Positions 5,944 to 12,930 of a stretch of DNA of 21,779 nt are shown piece by piece (the stretch's first letter is position 1; each line of letters opens with the position of its first letter). The translations under genes were made by a program, and so were the position numbers. The stretch covers positions 1 to 21,779 of the IMG/VR virus record IMGVR_UViG_3300045935_000047; one strand, given 5' to 3'. The notes under the pieces are model-generated. The model saw only the letters and a list, made by a program, of their open reading frames with translations, was not told where the DNA came from and did no database searches. The stretch is from a virus.

Positions 5944-6252
5944 GTGTCTTCAAAAGCGGCCCTGAAAGTACCCGTATTCACGCAATACGGAACAGTCGAA
6001 ATGGCCGATGCGGCACGTGTGCGCCAATTCGAAGATGCGCCCAACGCAGAATTCGTAGTGGAACGCAGAACAGGCCGATTGCTAAGGATCGTATTGACCA
6101 GCTACGGCGACGACTACGGCCGGCGCGGGCGGCACAGCAACCCGCAACGGGACGTGCACCAGGCAGAGACCGACAGCAACCCGCCGCGGGTCTGGACCTT
6201 CAAACATTCGGTCGAAAGTGCGAAGCAGCGGGCGGGAGAGCCGCAATCATGA
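5944..6252 (+). CDS. Hypothetical protein (102 aa)
   Basis: A 102-residue protein of unknown function. The GTG at 5944 has no ribosome site, and an ATG at 6001 (MADAARVRQFEDAP) is an alternative; the segment between them reads like protein (VPVFTQYGTVE), so I keep the longer form. Residues about 35-55 (AEFVVERRTGRLLRIVL) suggest two strands, and the C-terminal half is polar, Arg/Gln/Asn-rich and probably disordered. It overlaps the next gene by four bases (ATGA) and lies in the late operon before the terminase. Confidence 0.55.
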   Translation: MSSKAALKVPVFTQYGTVEMADAARVRQFEDAPNAEFVVERRTGRLLRIVLTSYGDDYGRRGRHSNPQRDVHQAETDSNPPRVWTFKHSVESAKQRAGEPQS

Positions 6253-6467
6253 CGGTTGGGATACTACGCACATTACTTGCGCCGCTCGCTGATGACCTCA
6301 CCATCATCGTCACCGGTCCTTGCCTGGATGACGACGGTGACGAGGCCGAGGCGTGGTTTTCGCTTCAGGCAGTGAACGTCAAAATGGACAGCGACACCGG
6401 CGAAGAGTACGCCCGGTTCGGCTGCACCCGGCTGGATAATTTCGAACCCAATGACACCGACGGTTGA
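6249..6467 (+). CDS. Small acidic hypothetical protein (72 aa)
   Basis: A 72-residue acidic protein (DDDGDEAEAW near residue 27, net negative throughout) with no recognised family. The strands around LTIIVTG and FSLQAVNVKM suggest a compact beta fold. It overlaps the upstream gene by four bases and the terminase gene by 17 bases, so it is probably translated with both. By position it could be a terminase partner, but its length is well below that of usual small terminases. Confidence 0.6.
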   Translation: MTVGILRTLLAPLADDLTIIVTGPCLDDDGDEAEAWFSLQAVNVKMDSDTGEEYARFGCTRLDNFEPNDTDG

Positions 6468-8019
6468 GGCCGAAGCGGAACTGGTAGATGCGGTTGCGCA
6501 ATACAAAGACGACCCGCTGGGCTGGGTGCGCTTCGCATACCCCTGGCGAGAGCAAAGGACGCCGCTCGCGGATTACGCCGGCCCTGACGAGTGGCAAGGG
6601 GAACTCCTGCGCGAGATTGGCGAAGAGGTACGGCGCCGCGGTTTCAACGGTCTCGATGCGGTTGGCCCGATTCGCCAGGCCATCAGTTCCGGCCACGGTA
6701 TCGGGAAATCCACCACTTCCGCCTGGCTGGCGAACTGGATCATGTCCACGCGCCCGAATTCGCAGGGCACTATCACCAGCAACACATTCGCGCAGTTGAG
6801 CACCAAGACCTGGCCGGCCATCCTCAAGTGGACGCGCATGTGCATCACCGGCCACTGGTTCGTGGCGGGCGCGGAAAAGATCGTTGCCAAGGCGGCCCCG
6901 GAATCCTGGTTTGTGACCGCACAGACGTGCCGGCGCGAAAACTCCGAGGCCTTCCACGGGCAGCATGCGGCCCGGTCAACCAGTTGGTACCTGTTTGACG
7001 AGGCCTCGGCAATTCCGGACGAGATCTGGAACGCGGCCGAGGGCGGCCTGACGGATGGCGAGCCCATGATCTTCGCCTGGGGCAATCCGACCCGGAACAC
7101 CGGCAAGTTTCACCGCATCGTTTTCGGCAGCGAACGGGACCGCTGGCGCCAGAAGATCATCGACAGCCGTACCGCAAGGTTCACCAACAAGGCCCTGCTC
7201 GAGGAGTGGATCCACGACTACGGCGAAGACTCCGATTTTGTAAGGGTTCGCGTCCGCGGGATCGCGCCGCGCGCCGGCGAGTTGCAATACATTGACCAGG
7301 AACGGGTCTGGCAGGCGCAGCAGAGACTGGAATCCAGCTTCGCAGACGACCCCCTGGTGTGTGGATTCGACGTCGCCGGCCGTGGCGGAATGTTCAGCAT
7401 GGCGGGCGCAAGGAGTGATGGCGGCGGCGACGGCGCCGCCAGGCGCGACAGCGGCGGATCGGGCGCCTGGAACGTCATCGCCTTCCGCCGCGGCCTGGAC
7501 GCGCGCACGATACCCGCTATCCGGATCTCGGGCGAGGATACGCGGGACCGTTCCGTCATGATGGCGAAGCTGACCGAGATTCTCTCGGACAAGCGGCCCA
7601 CGCACAAGGTCGCGATGATGTTTGTCGATAGCGCCTTCGGCGCGCCCTACGTGGAGCGGCTGCGTCAGATGGGGTTCGACAACGTGATGGAAGTCAATTT
7701 CGGGGCGCCTTCGCACGACCGCCACCAGGCCAACATGCGGGCGTATATGTGGGCGCGGATGAAGGAGTGGCTCCTGAAGGGCGCGATTCCCGGCGACAAC
7801 ATACTCGAGACGGATCTCACCGGCCCCGGCTACCACCTCAATAAAAGCGAGCAGCTCGTGATCGAGAGCAAGGCCGACATGGTGAAGCGCGGGATCGCGA
7901 GCCCGGATTTTGGGGATGCGCTGGCGCTGACCTTCGCGGCATTTGTGCCGCCGCAAGGGCCGGCCGCGGCGCAGGAATTCGAGCGGGGATTTGGCGGCGG
8001 CGGGTCGTGGATGGGGTGA
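6451..8019 (+). CDS. terL: Terminase large subunit, P22 gp2-like (522 aa)
   Basis: The packaging motor: an ATPase that threads DNA into the procapsid through the portal and a nuclease that cuts the concatemer. Walker A is GHGIGKST (residues 81-88), Walker B is WYLFDEAS with D183-E184, and the coupling motif is probably GNPT (211-214). The C-terminal RNase H-like nuclease carries FDVAG (D307), FVDSAFG (D393) and PDFGDA (D486/D489). Residues about 314-341, just after the first nuclease Asp, form a Gly/Asp/Ala-rich insert. The length is usual for the family. The start overlaps the preceding gene; the long N-terminal part (PLGWVRFAYPW) is typical of terminases. Functional by all visible motifs. 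Confidence 0.93.
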   Translation: MTPTVEAEAELVDAVAQYKDDPLGWVRFAYPWREQRTPLADYAGPDEWQGELLREIGEEVRRRGFNGLDAVGPIRQAISSGHGIGKSTTSAWLANWIMSTRPNSQGTITSNTFAQLSTKTWPAILKWTRMCITGHWFVAGAEKIVAKAAPESWFVTAQTCRRENSEAFHGQHAARSTSWYLFDEASAIPDEIWNAAEGGLTDGEPMIFAWGNPTRNTGKFHRIVFGSERDRWRQKIIDSRTARFTNKALLEEWIHDYGEDSDFVRVRVRGIAPRAGELQYIDQERVWQAQQRLESSFADDPLVCGFDVAGRGGMFSMAGARSDGGGDGAARRDSGGSGAWNVIAFRRGLDARTIPAIRISGEDTRDRSVMMAKLTEILSDKRPTHKVAMMFVDSAFGAPYVERLRQMGFDNVMEVNFGAPSHDRHQANMRAYMWARMKEWLLKGAIPGDNILETDLTGPGYHLNKSEQLVIESKADMVKRGIASPDFGDALALTFAAFVPPQGPAAAQEFERGFGGGGSWMG

Positions 8020-8050
8020 GTGTTGCCAAATCACAACAGTCTGCATGTAA

Positions 8051-8071
8051 CGGGTTGCAACGGGTTGCAAC
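8051..8071. repeat. Tandem 10-bp repeat with palindromic GTTGCAAC
   Basis: CGGGTTGCAA is repeated directly (8051-8060 and 8061-8070). Each unit with the following C contains the perfect palindrome GTTGCAAC, so two palindromes sit exactly ten bases apart. It lies in the 83-base gap after the terminase and before the DPGYG-repeat gene and may be an operator. Confidence 0.45.
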
Positions 8072-8102
8072 AAACTAACCAAAGTCAATTACGGAGTAAC
8101 AC

Positions 8103-8654
8103 ATGCCTTTACGTCGCATCGTCTATCCCGTGTTTGTGATGATTCCCGGTCCAGCGGACCCAGGTTACGGCGTCGAAGCGCCGGTAGATCCAGGTTATGG
8201 GCATCCGGCCTGGGGGCCGGTAGATCCGGGCTACGGCATCCCTGGAGGTGGCGGCCATCCTTCCACCGGCCCAATCTATGGTGGCGGCCATCCCAGCACC
8301 GGCCCAATCAAGCCGCCGGGCCGGCCTATCGTGCCGTCGAACCCGATCTACAAGCCGCCGCCGGGCCACCCGTGGCTACCGGGTCACTGGGCGCCCGTGG
8401 ACCCAGGCTACGGCCTGCCTCCCGTGTTTGGATGGTTCCCGGTGGACCCAGGATTCGGCATTCCCGAGGCGCCGCCGCCTACCGCCGGCAACCTGCCCAC
8501 AACCCCGGGCCACTGGGTTCCCACGGACCCCGATTACGGTATGCCGGTGCATGGTTGGCCGGGCGACAAACCGCATCCGCCGCTATGGGCCTGGATTCCT
8601 GAAATTGGGAAGGACTTCGGCACGCTGCCGGCGCCTACGCCGGCGCCCAAATAA
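8103..8654 (+). CDS. Pro/Gly-rich DPGYG-repeat protein (183 aa)
   Basis: A 183-residue, low-complexity protein. After a short hydrophobic N-terminus (RRIVYPVFVMIP), it carries six units of the type xDPGYG (near residues 18, 28, 40, about 98, 113 and 141; the last two are DPGFG and DPDYG), two GGGHPSTGPI units (50-69), two PGHW units and several Pro-rich linkers. There are no cysteines or enzyme motifs. A ribosome site (GGAG) lies six bases before the ATG. I have seen Pro/Gly/Tyr repeat proteins of this kind described as hypothetical in short-tailed phages, but know no function; a structural or virion-decoration role is a guess. It lies between the terminase and a P-loop kinase. Confidence 0.75.
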   Translation: MPLRRIVYPVFVMIPGPADPGYGVEAPVDPGYGHPAWGPVDPGYGIPGGGGHPSTGPIYGGGHPSTGPIKPPGRPIVPSNPIYKPPPGHPWLPGHWAPVDPGYGLPPVFGWFPVDPGFGIPEAPPPTAGNLPTTPGHWVPTDPDYGMPVHGWPGDKPHPPLWAWIPEIGKDFGTLPAPTPAPK

Positions 8655-8655
8655 C

Positions 8656-9087
8656 ATGCCACGCCTGACCGTGCTTATGGGCGCGCCCGGAGCGGGCAAA
8701 AGCACCTACGCGAAGAGCACCGGCGCGACCGTAGTCACCACAGACGGCGGCCGCGAACGCGGGCAGAAGCCCGGCGACACGCTGCATAACGCCTATCGCC
8801 AGATCCACAGTGCGCTGGCCGCGGGCAAGGACGTGGTGTTCGATACGACGGGCGCGAATCCCAAAGTGCGGAAGGCCGCGGCCACGATTGCCGCGCAGTA
8901 TGGCGCCCAACTCAATGCGCGTGTGATGGACACGCCCGTGGCGCAATGCGTCCAGGCGCAGCAGTCCCGGCCCAACCCGGTTGCGTCCGCGACCGTCAAG
9001 CGGATTCACGATGCGGTACGCAAGCAGACCGCTGGCCTACAGGGCGAGGGTTTTACCAACGTGGGCATCGTTCGCAACAGAAGGTAA
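8656..9087 (+). CDS. P-loop kinase, polynucleotide-kinase/zeta-toxin-like (143 aa)
   Basis: The protein-like part starts at the ATG at 8656 (MPRLTVLMGAPGAGKST), one base after the preceding stop; the longer open frame upstream is a shadow of the repeat gene. Walker A is GAPGAGKST (9-17). DVVFDTTGANPKVRK (about residues 56-70) matches the Walker B/substrate region of the AAA_33-type kinases related to T4 polynucleotide kinase and zeta toxins. The end is Arg/Lys-rich. At 143 residues it is a minimal single kinase domain without a phosphatase. The substrate is unknown: nucleic-acid 5' ends, a nucleotide or another small molecule. No strong ribosome site is seen, so translation is probably coupled. 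Confidence 0.75.
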   Translation: MPRLTVLMGAPGAGKSTYAKSTGATVVTTDGGRERGQKPGDTLHNAYRQIHSALAAGKDVVFDTTGANPKVRKAAATIAAQYGAQLNARVMDTPVAQCVQAQQSRPNPVASATVKRIHDAVRKQTAGLQGEGFTNVGIVRNRR

Positions 9088-9091
9088 CAGA

Positions 9092-9256
9092 ATGCCACTA
9101 AAAAAGGGCAAATCTCCCAAGGTCATCAGCGCCAATATCCGCACTGAAGTGGCCGCGGGGAAAAAGCCGAAACAGGCAGTGGCGATCGCGCTGCGGACTG
9201 CGGGCAAGCCGAAAAAGCGCACGCTGGGCGACCTGATGAAGGATGGCAAGCAGTAA
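9092..9256 (+). CDS. Small basic protein (54 aa)
   Basis: A 54-residue basic protein (MPLKKGKSPKVISANIRTEV start), with residues about 8-35 predicted helical and a KQAVAIALRTAGKPKK segment. The pattern resembles a family of very small Lys-rich phage proteins (K-G-x-S-x-K-V-I-S-x-N-I, KQAVAIAL) found near portal genes; the function is not known to me, although DNA binding would suit the charge. AGAAGGTAACAG gives a good ribosome site. The end overlaps the portal gene by 14 bases. Confidence 0.7.
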   Translation: MPLKKGKSPKVISANIRTEVAAGKKPKQAVAIALRTAGKPKKRTLGDLMKDGKQ

Positions 9257-11426
9257 GGCCGACAAAGATCTGATCGCGACGGCACGCGAACGCTACAAAC
9301 TCGCCGAATCATCCGAAAGCGAGATCCGGCGCGAGGCGAAAATCGACCTCGAGTTCGCGGCCGGCAACCAGTGGGACGAAGACGACAAGCAGCGGCGCAA
9401 CATGATGGGCCAGGGCGGCAAGCGGCCCTGCCTGACCTTCAATAAGCTGACCGGGCCGCTGAACCAGGTCGCCAACCAGGCCCGCATGAATAAGCCCGAC
9501 CTCGAGGCTTTGCCGGTCGATTCCTCAGGCGATGCGGAAACGGCCAGGGTGTACGAGGGCATGATCCGCCACATTCAGTACGCCTCGAAAGCCGATCAAG
9601 TTTACGAGACTTCGTTGGATCAAAGCACGAAGGGCGGTTTCGGGTATTTCAAAGTCACAACGAAATACTGCGGAAACAAGACGTTCGACCAGGAAATCCG
9701 CATCGAGCGCATCCTGAACCCGTTCAGCGTGCTGATGGACCCCTACGCACGCGAAGCGGACAAAAGCGATGCCAAGTGGGCCTTTGAACTCGAGTGGATC
9801 TCGCGCGAAGAATACGAGGCCGAATTCGGCAAGACTGAAATCGTCTCGCTGAATTACTTCGACGGCGGCATCAACCCGGCCCCGGACTGGATCGGCAAAC
9901 AGGGCGTGCTGGTGGCCCGCTACTGGTACGTCGAGATCGAAACCAAAACGCTGGTGGGCATCCAATGGCCGGACGGCAGGATCACGAGCGAGTACGTTGA
10001 GAACCTGCCCGAGGAACTGCCCCCGGGCGTGCAGTACGCGGTCGATAAGGACGGCAGCCGCATCGAACGCGAAGACCAGATCCGGCACGTCAAAATGTGC
10101 CGCCTGAATGGTATAGAGATCCTGGACGAAACCGACTGGAAAGGGCAATGGATCCCGATCCTGGCCGTGCTGGGCGAAGAGATGTACATCGAGAACAAGC
10201 GATACCTCTTCAGCCTGATCCGCTTCGCCCGCGACCCGCAAAAGCTCTATAACTTCTACCGCAGTTCGGAAGCCGAAACGGTCATGCTCGGCACCAAAGC
10301 GCCGTGGGTCGGAGTGAAGGGCGCGTTTAAGGATCCCCGATGGGCGAGCGCAAACACCGTCCCGTGGGCCTATCTCGAGTACGAACCCCTGGACATTGCC
10401 GGCAACCCGGTCCCGATGCCGCAGCGCAACCTGGCGGAGCCGCCGATACAGGCTCTGTCGATCGGCGCCGCGCAGGCGTCCGACGACATCAAGGCGACCA
10501 CGAACGTCTACGACGCCTCGCTGGGCTCGCAGTCCAACGAGACTTCCGGCATCGCGCTCCAGCGGCGCCAGGGGCAGATGGAACTGTCCAATTTCCACTT
10601 CGTCGACAATCTGAACCGCGCCATTCTCCAGTGCGGCGTCATCCTCTGCGACCTGATTCCGAAGATCTACGACACGCCGCGCGAAGTGCGGATCTTGGGC
10701 GAGGACATGCAGGAGGAAATCGTCAAACTGAACCAGAAGTTCCAGGACGATTACGGCCAGGAGAAGTGCTACGACCTCACCAACGGCAAGTATGACGTGC
10801 GCCTGAAGATCGGGCCGAGTTTCAAGACGCAGCAGCAGGAGACGGCGTCTCAGGTTACGGAACTGTCGCGCAACTTCCCGCAATTGATGACTGTAGCCGG
10901 CGACATCGTCTTCGATAACTTGAATTTCGCCGGCGCCGAGAAAATCGCAGACAGATTGCGCCGCGCCATGCCGCCGAACCTGACGGAAGAGACCGGCAAA
11001 AAGCCGGCCGAACTGCTCGCGCAGCAGAACCAGCAGCAGGCGCAGCAGATCGAGCAGATGACCGCGGCCTTAAACAAACTAACTGACGATATACGCTCCA
11101 AACGCATCGAGTCGGAATCGCAGCAGCAGATCGAGCAGATGAAGATCGAGAGCAGCGATCGCCAGGCCGCCCTCAAGGCGCAGGTTGACTTGATCAAGCT
11201 GGAATCGTCGCTGACGTCCACCGAGGATATCGCGATACTGCGCAACCAGGTAGTCCTGCTCCAGGCCCAGATGGCCGCTATGGCGTCCGGCGCCGCGGCC
11301 GATGCCGCGGCAGGCCCGGAACCCGGCGAAGCGATGGGGGGGCCCGAAGGGGCGCCTATGGGCGGGCCAATGGGCGGCAGTGCCGCCATTCCGCCCGCAG
11401 GGCCGCAGCAGCAGGTCGGAATATGA
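9243..11426 (+). CDS. Portal protein, P22 gp1-like (727 aa)
   Basis: Forms the ring at the unique head vertex through which DNA enters and leaves. The family signature is clear: an N-terminal helix region, FAAGNQWDEDDKQRR (around residues 38-52), FNKLTGPLNQVANQARMNKPD (about 65-85), SLDQSTKGGFGYFKV and ERILNPFSVLMDPYA. About residues 590-680 form a long helical/coiled-coil barrel section rich in Gln (QQNQQQAQQIEQM), the counterpart of the P22 portal barrel. The last ~40 residues are Gly/Ala/Pro-rich. The length is normal for P22-type portals and much larger than siphophage portals. It overlaps the small basic protein and is followed one base later by the convergent antitoxin gene. Confidence 0.92.
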   Translation: MASSKADKDLIATARERYKLAESSESEIRREAKIDLEFAAGNQWDEDDKQRRNMMGQGGKRPCLTFNKLTGPLNQVANQARMNKPDLEALPVDSSGDAETARVYEGMIRHIQYASKADQVYETSLDQSTKGGFGYFKVTTKYCGNKTFDQEIRIERILNPFSVLMDPYAREADKSDAKWAFELEWISREEYEAEFGKTEIVSLNYFDGGINPAPDWIGKQGVLVARYWYVEIETKTLVGIQWPDGRITSEYVENLPEELPPGVQYAVDKDGSRIEREDQIRHVKMCRLNGIEILDETDWKGQWIPILAVLGEEMYIENKRYLFSLIRFARDPQKLYNFYRSSEAETVMLGTKAPWVGVKGAFKDPRWASANTVPWAYLEYEPLDIAGNPVPMPQRNLAEPPIQALSIGAAQASDDIKATTNVYDASLGSQSNETSGIALQRRQGQMELSNFHFVDNLNRAILQCGVILCDLIPKIYDTPREVRILGEDMQEEIVKLNQKFQDDYGQEKCYDLTNGKYDVRLKIGPSFKTQQQETASQVTELSRNFPQLMTVAGDIVFDNLNFAGAEKIADRLRRAMPPNLTEETGKKPAELLAQQNQQQAQQIEQMTAALNKLTDDIRSKRIESESQQQIEQMKIESSDRQAALKAQVDLIKLESSLTSTEDIAILRNQVVLLQAQMAAMASGAAADAAAGPEPGEAMGGPEGAPMGGPMGGSAAIPPAGPQQQVGI

Positions 11427-11427
11427 C

Positions 11428-11712
11428 CTATTCGGCGGTCAGAGCTTGATGGACAAGCGATTTCAGATAGGTTTGATACCCCAGGCCCTTTTGTTCTGCC
11501 TGGGTCTTGGCAAGCTCGATATCCGCAACCGAAAGACGAATCGTAATGGGCTGCGTCTGCTTTCGTTTTTCAATCTCGGCTGCGGCGATCTGGGCGGGAG
11601 TCATCAATTTTCCGTTGGCATCGCGAACCGGCTTTCCCCACTTGACCTTGTCACGGTTCCGGTAATACCAGTCGGCCTCTTCGGCTTCAGTTTTAAACTT
11701 TGGAATCTTCAT
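11428..11712 (-). CDS. brnA: CopG-type antitoxin partner of BrnT (94 aa)
   Basis: I choose the ATG at 11712 (MKIPKFKTEAEEADWYY), which overlaps the toxin stop by four bases; a longer frame only runs into the toxin gene. Residues 1-25 (FKTEAEEADWYYRNRD) match the start of the CopG_antitoxin family. The C-terminal third (QPITIRLSVADIELAKTQAEQKG then YQTYLKSLVHQAL) is a ribbon-helix-helix: the strand ITIRL contacts DNA and the two helices dimerise. It should neutralise BrnT and repress the operon at the dyad at 11960-11980. Its 3' end nearly touches the portal stop. The gene symbol is used for the functional pair; the family is the CopG type rather than classical BrnA. Confidence 0.8.
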   Translation of the reverse strand: MKIPKFKTEAEEADWYYRNRDKVKWGKPVRDANGKLMTPAQIAAAEIEKRKQTQPITIRLSVADIELAKTQAEQKGLGYQTYLKSLVHQALTAE

Positions 11713-11951
11713 TGGTGTTTCCTGCCTTTCCAATAAGCGGTGACCACGCGAACACGTTCGCCGCGCAAGGTCCATATCACATCGAGGCGGCGGCCGCCTG
11801 TGATCCCGGTGGTTCTCTGCCGCCATTCGCTGCCTCCGCGTCCCGGTACGGTCGCGACGGGATTGTACATGGCGGTTTCGCAGTCCTCAGGGGTGACGCC
11901 ATGCAAGGCGATATGGCGGCGGTTGGCGTCATCCCACTCGAATTTCAGCAC
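11709..11951 (-). CDS. brnT: BrnT-family ribonuclease toxin (80 aa)
   Basis: An 80-residue toxin related to RelE-like ribonucleases. FEWDDANRRHIALHGVTPEDCE (residues 4-25) is the family N-terminus (EWD...N..KHGV), and the strands DVIWTLRGERVRVVTAYWK (about 57-75) contain the Arg and Trp expected in the active region; several family members end in -ARxAxxxE, whereas this one ends WKGRKHQ. It starts with GTG at 11951, and no ribosome site precedes it. A probable promoter places the transcript start close to that codon, so leaderless translation is possible. It cleaves RNA to halt growth when antitoxin is lost, acting as phage or lysogen maintenance or anti-superinfection. Confidence 0.8.
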   Translation of the reverse strand: MLKFEWDDANRRHIALHGVTPEDCETAMYNPVATVPGRGGSEWRQRTTGITGGRRLDVIWTLRGERVRVVTAYWKGRKHQ

Positions 11952-11957
11952 TATCTA

Positions 11958-11987
11958 AGTGTACATCGAATGTATGTACAGTGTCAA
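11958..11987 (-). promoter_or_regulatory. Toxin-antitoxin promoter with operator dyad
   Basis: On the minus strand, TTGACA (11987-11982) and TACACT (11963-11958) form -35 and -10 boxes 18 bases apart. The spacer region holds the perfect inverted repeat TGTACAT / ATGTACA (11960-11966 and 11974-11980; 7-bp arms, 7-bp centre). A ribbon-helix-helix antitoxin bound here would block RNA polymerase, as is usual for this kind of system. Confidence 0.65.
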
Positions 11988-11991
11988 CTTC

Positions 11992-11997
11992 TATAAA
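11992..11997 (+). promoter_or_regulatory. Possible -10 box for the scaffold gene
   Basis: TATAAA lies 12 bases before the scaffold ATG, in the gap opened by the toxin-antitoxin pair. No convincing -35 box stands at the right distance, and the leader would be very short. It is noted because the oppositely oriented module would otherwise separate scaffold and coat from the upstream operon. Confidence 0.25.
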
Positions 11998-12008
11998 ACA
12001 TCAGCCTT

Positions 12009-12929
12009 ATGCCAGACGAAGTAACCCCTACGCCCGAGCAAGGGACGGAAGCATCCACAGAAGGCGCGGCCCCGACTGACTTTCGGGAGTATGCCAAGTG
12101 GCGCGCAACCGGTGAATTGCCCGAGGCGCAGGAAACAGCAGCACCCGCGGCCGCGCCCGAAGCGCCGGCCAAAACTGAACCGGACCCGGAAACGGAAGAC
12201 CATCAGGAACCAGGGGAAGAAGAACCGCCAGACGACGCAGCCGGCGGCAAAGGCCGCGGCGGATCACGCCAGAGACGCATCGATAGGCTCACCAGGGAAA
12301 ACGAGGAGTTGAAGCGGCAACTGGCCGGCGCAAAGCCGGCGCAGCCGCAGGATAAGCCCTCGGAACCCGCACCCGCCGGCAAGCCGAAGCTCGAAAACTA
12401 TCAAACGCTCGAGGCATACCAGGAAGCTCTGACGGACTGGAAATTCGACCAACGCGAGCAACAGCGCAAAGACGCTGACGCGAAAGCCGCGGCCGATACA
12501 GCCATCCGCCAGGAGCAGGAGACGTGGACGGCCAAAGAGAAAGCCGCACGCAAGGCGCACGCCGACTACGACGACCTGATCGACACGGTGCAGATCCCGG
12601 CGGGGCCGGGAGTCCTGGCCGCCCGGCAGGCCATGTTGGAAGACGAAAACGGTGCCGAACTGCTTTACTACCTCGCGAAGCGTCCTAAAGAACTCGAGCG
12701 CATTGCCGGCCTGACGCCGGCGAGCGCGGTCCTGGCAATAGGCAAACTGTCGGTTGCACTTTCCCCTGCCTCTCCTGTAAACGGCAAACCCCAGATAACA
12801 AGCGCACCCAAACCGCCGCCGCCAAGTGGCCGGCCTTCAAAGGTCACGAGCGATTCGATCGATGATCCCGAAGTGCAGCGCGACTTCAAGCGGTACGTGA
12901 AAGTGAGGGCGCAAATGAAGGGTACATAG
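12009..12929 (+). CDS. Scaffolding protein (306 aa)
   Basis: Predicted from position (portal - scaffold - coat, the standard P22 order) and composition. It is highly charged and Ala/Pro/Glu-rich and has no cysteine. Residues about 1-75 are acidic and disordered. GGSRQRRIDRLTRENEELKRQ (around 85-105) begins a coiled coil, and about 150-185 is a long Lys/Glu/Gln/Ala helix. The C-terminal part is Pro-rich and then ends basic (RDFKRYVKVRAQMKGT), as expected for the coat-binding helix-turn-helix of P22-type scaffolds. It would guide procapsid assembly and leave before or during packaging. No ribosome site precedes the ATG. Confidence 0.8.
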   Translation: MPDEVTPTPEQGTEASTEGAAPTDFREYAKWRATGELPEAQETAAPAAAPEAPAKTEPDPETEDHQEPGEEEPPDDAAGGKGRGGSRQRRIDRLTRENEELKRQLAGAKPAQPQDKPSEPAPAGKPKLENYQTLEAYQEALTDWKFDQREQQRKDADAKAAADTAIRQEQETWTAKEKAARKAHADYDDLIDTVQIPAGPGVLAARQAMLEDENGAELLYYLAKRPKELERIAGLTPASAVLAIGKLSVALSPASPVNGKPQITSAPKPPPPSGRPSKVTSDSIDDPEVQRDFKRYVKVRAQMKGT

Positions 12930-12930
12930 A

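Noticed and set aside
6976-8088. 370-residue open frame on the minus strand
   Set aside because: Antisense to the terminase, which has all its motifs on the plus strand.
9525-10883. 452-residue open frame on the minus strand
   Set aside because: Antisense to the well-supported portal gene; no ribosome site or family pattern.
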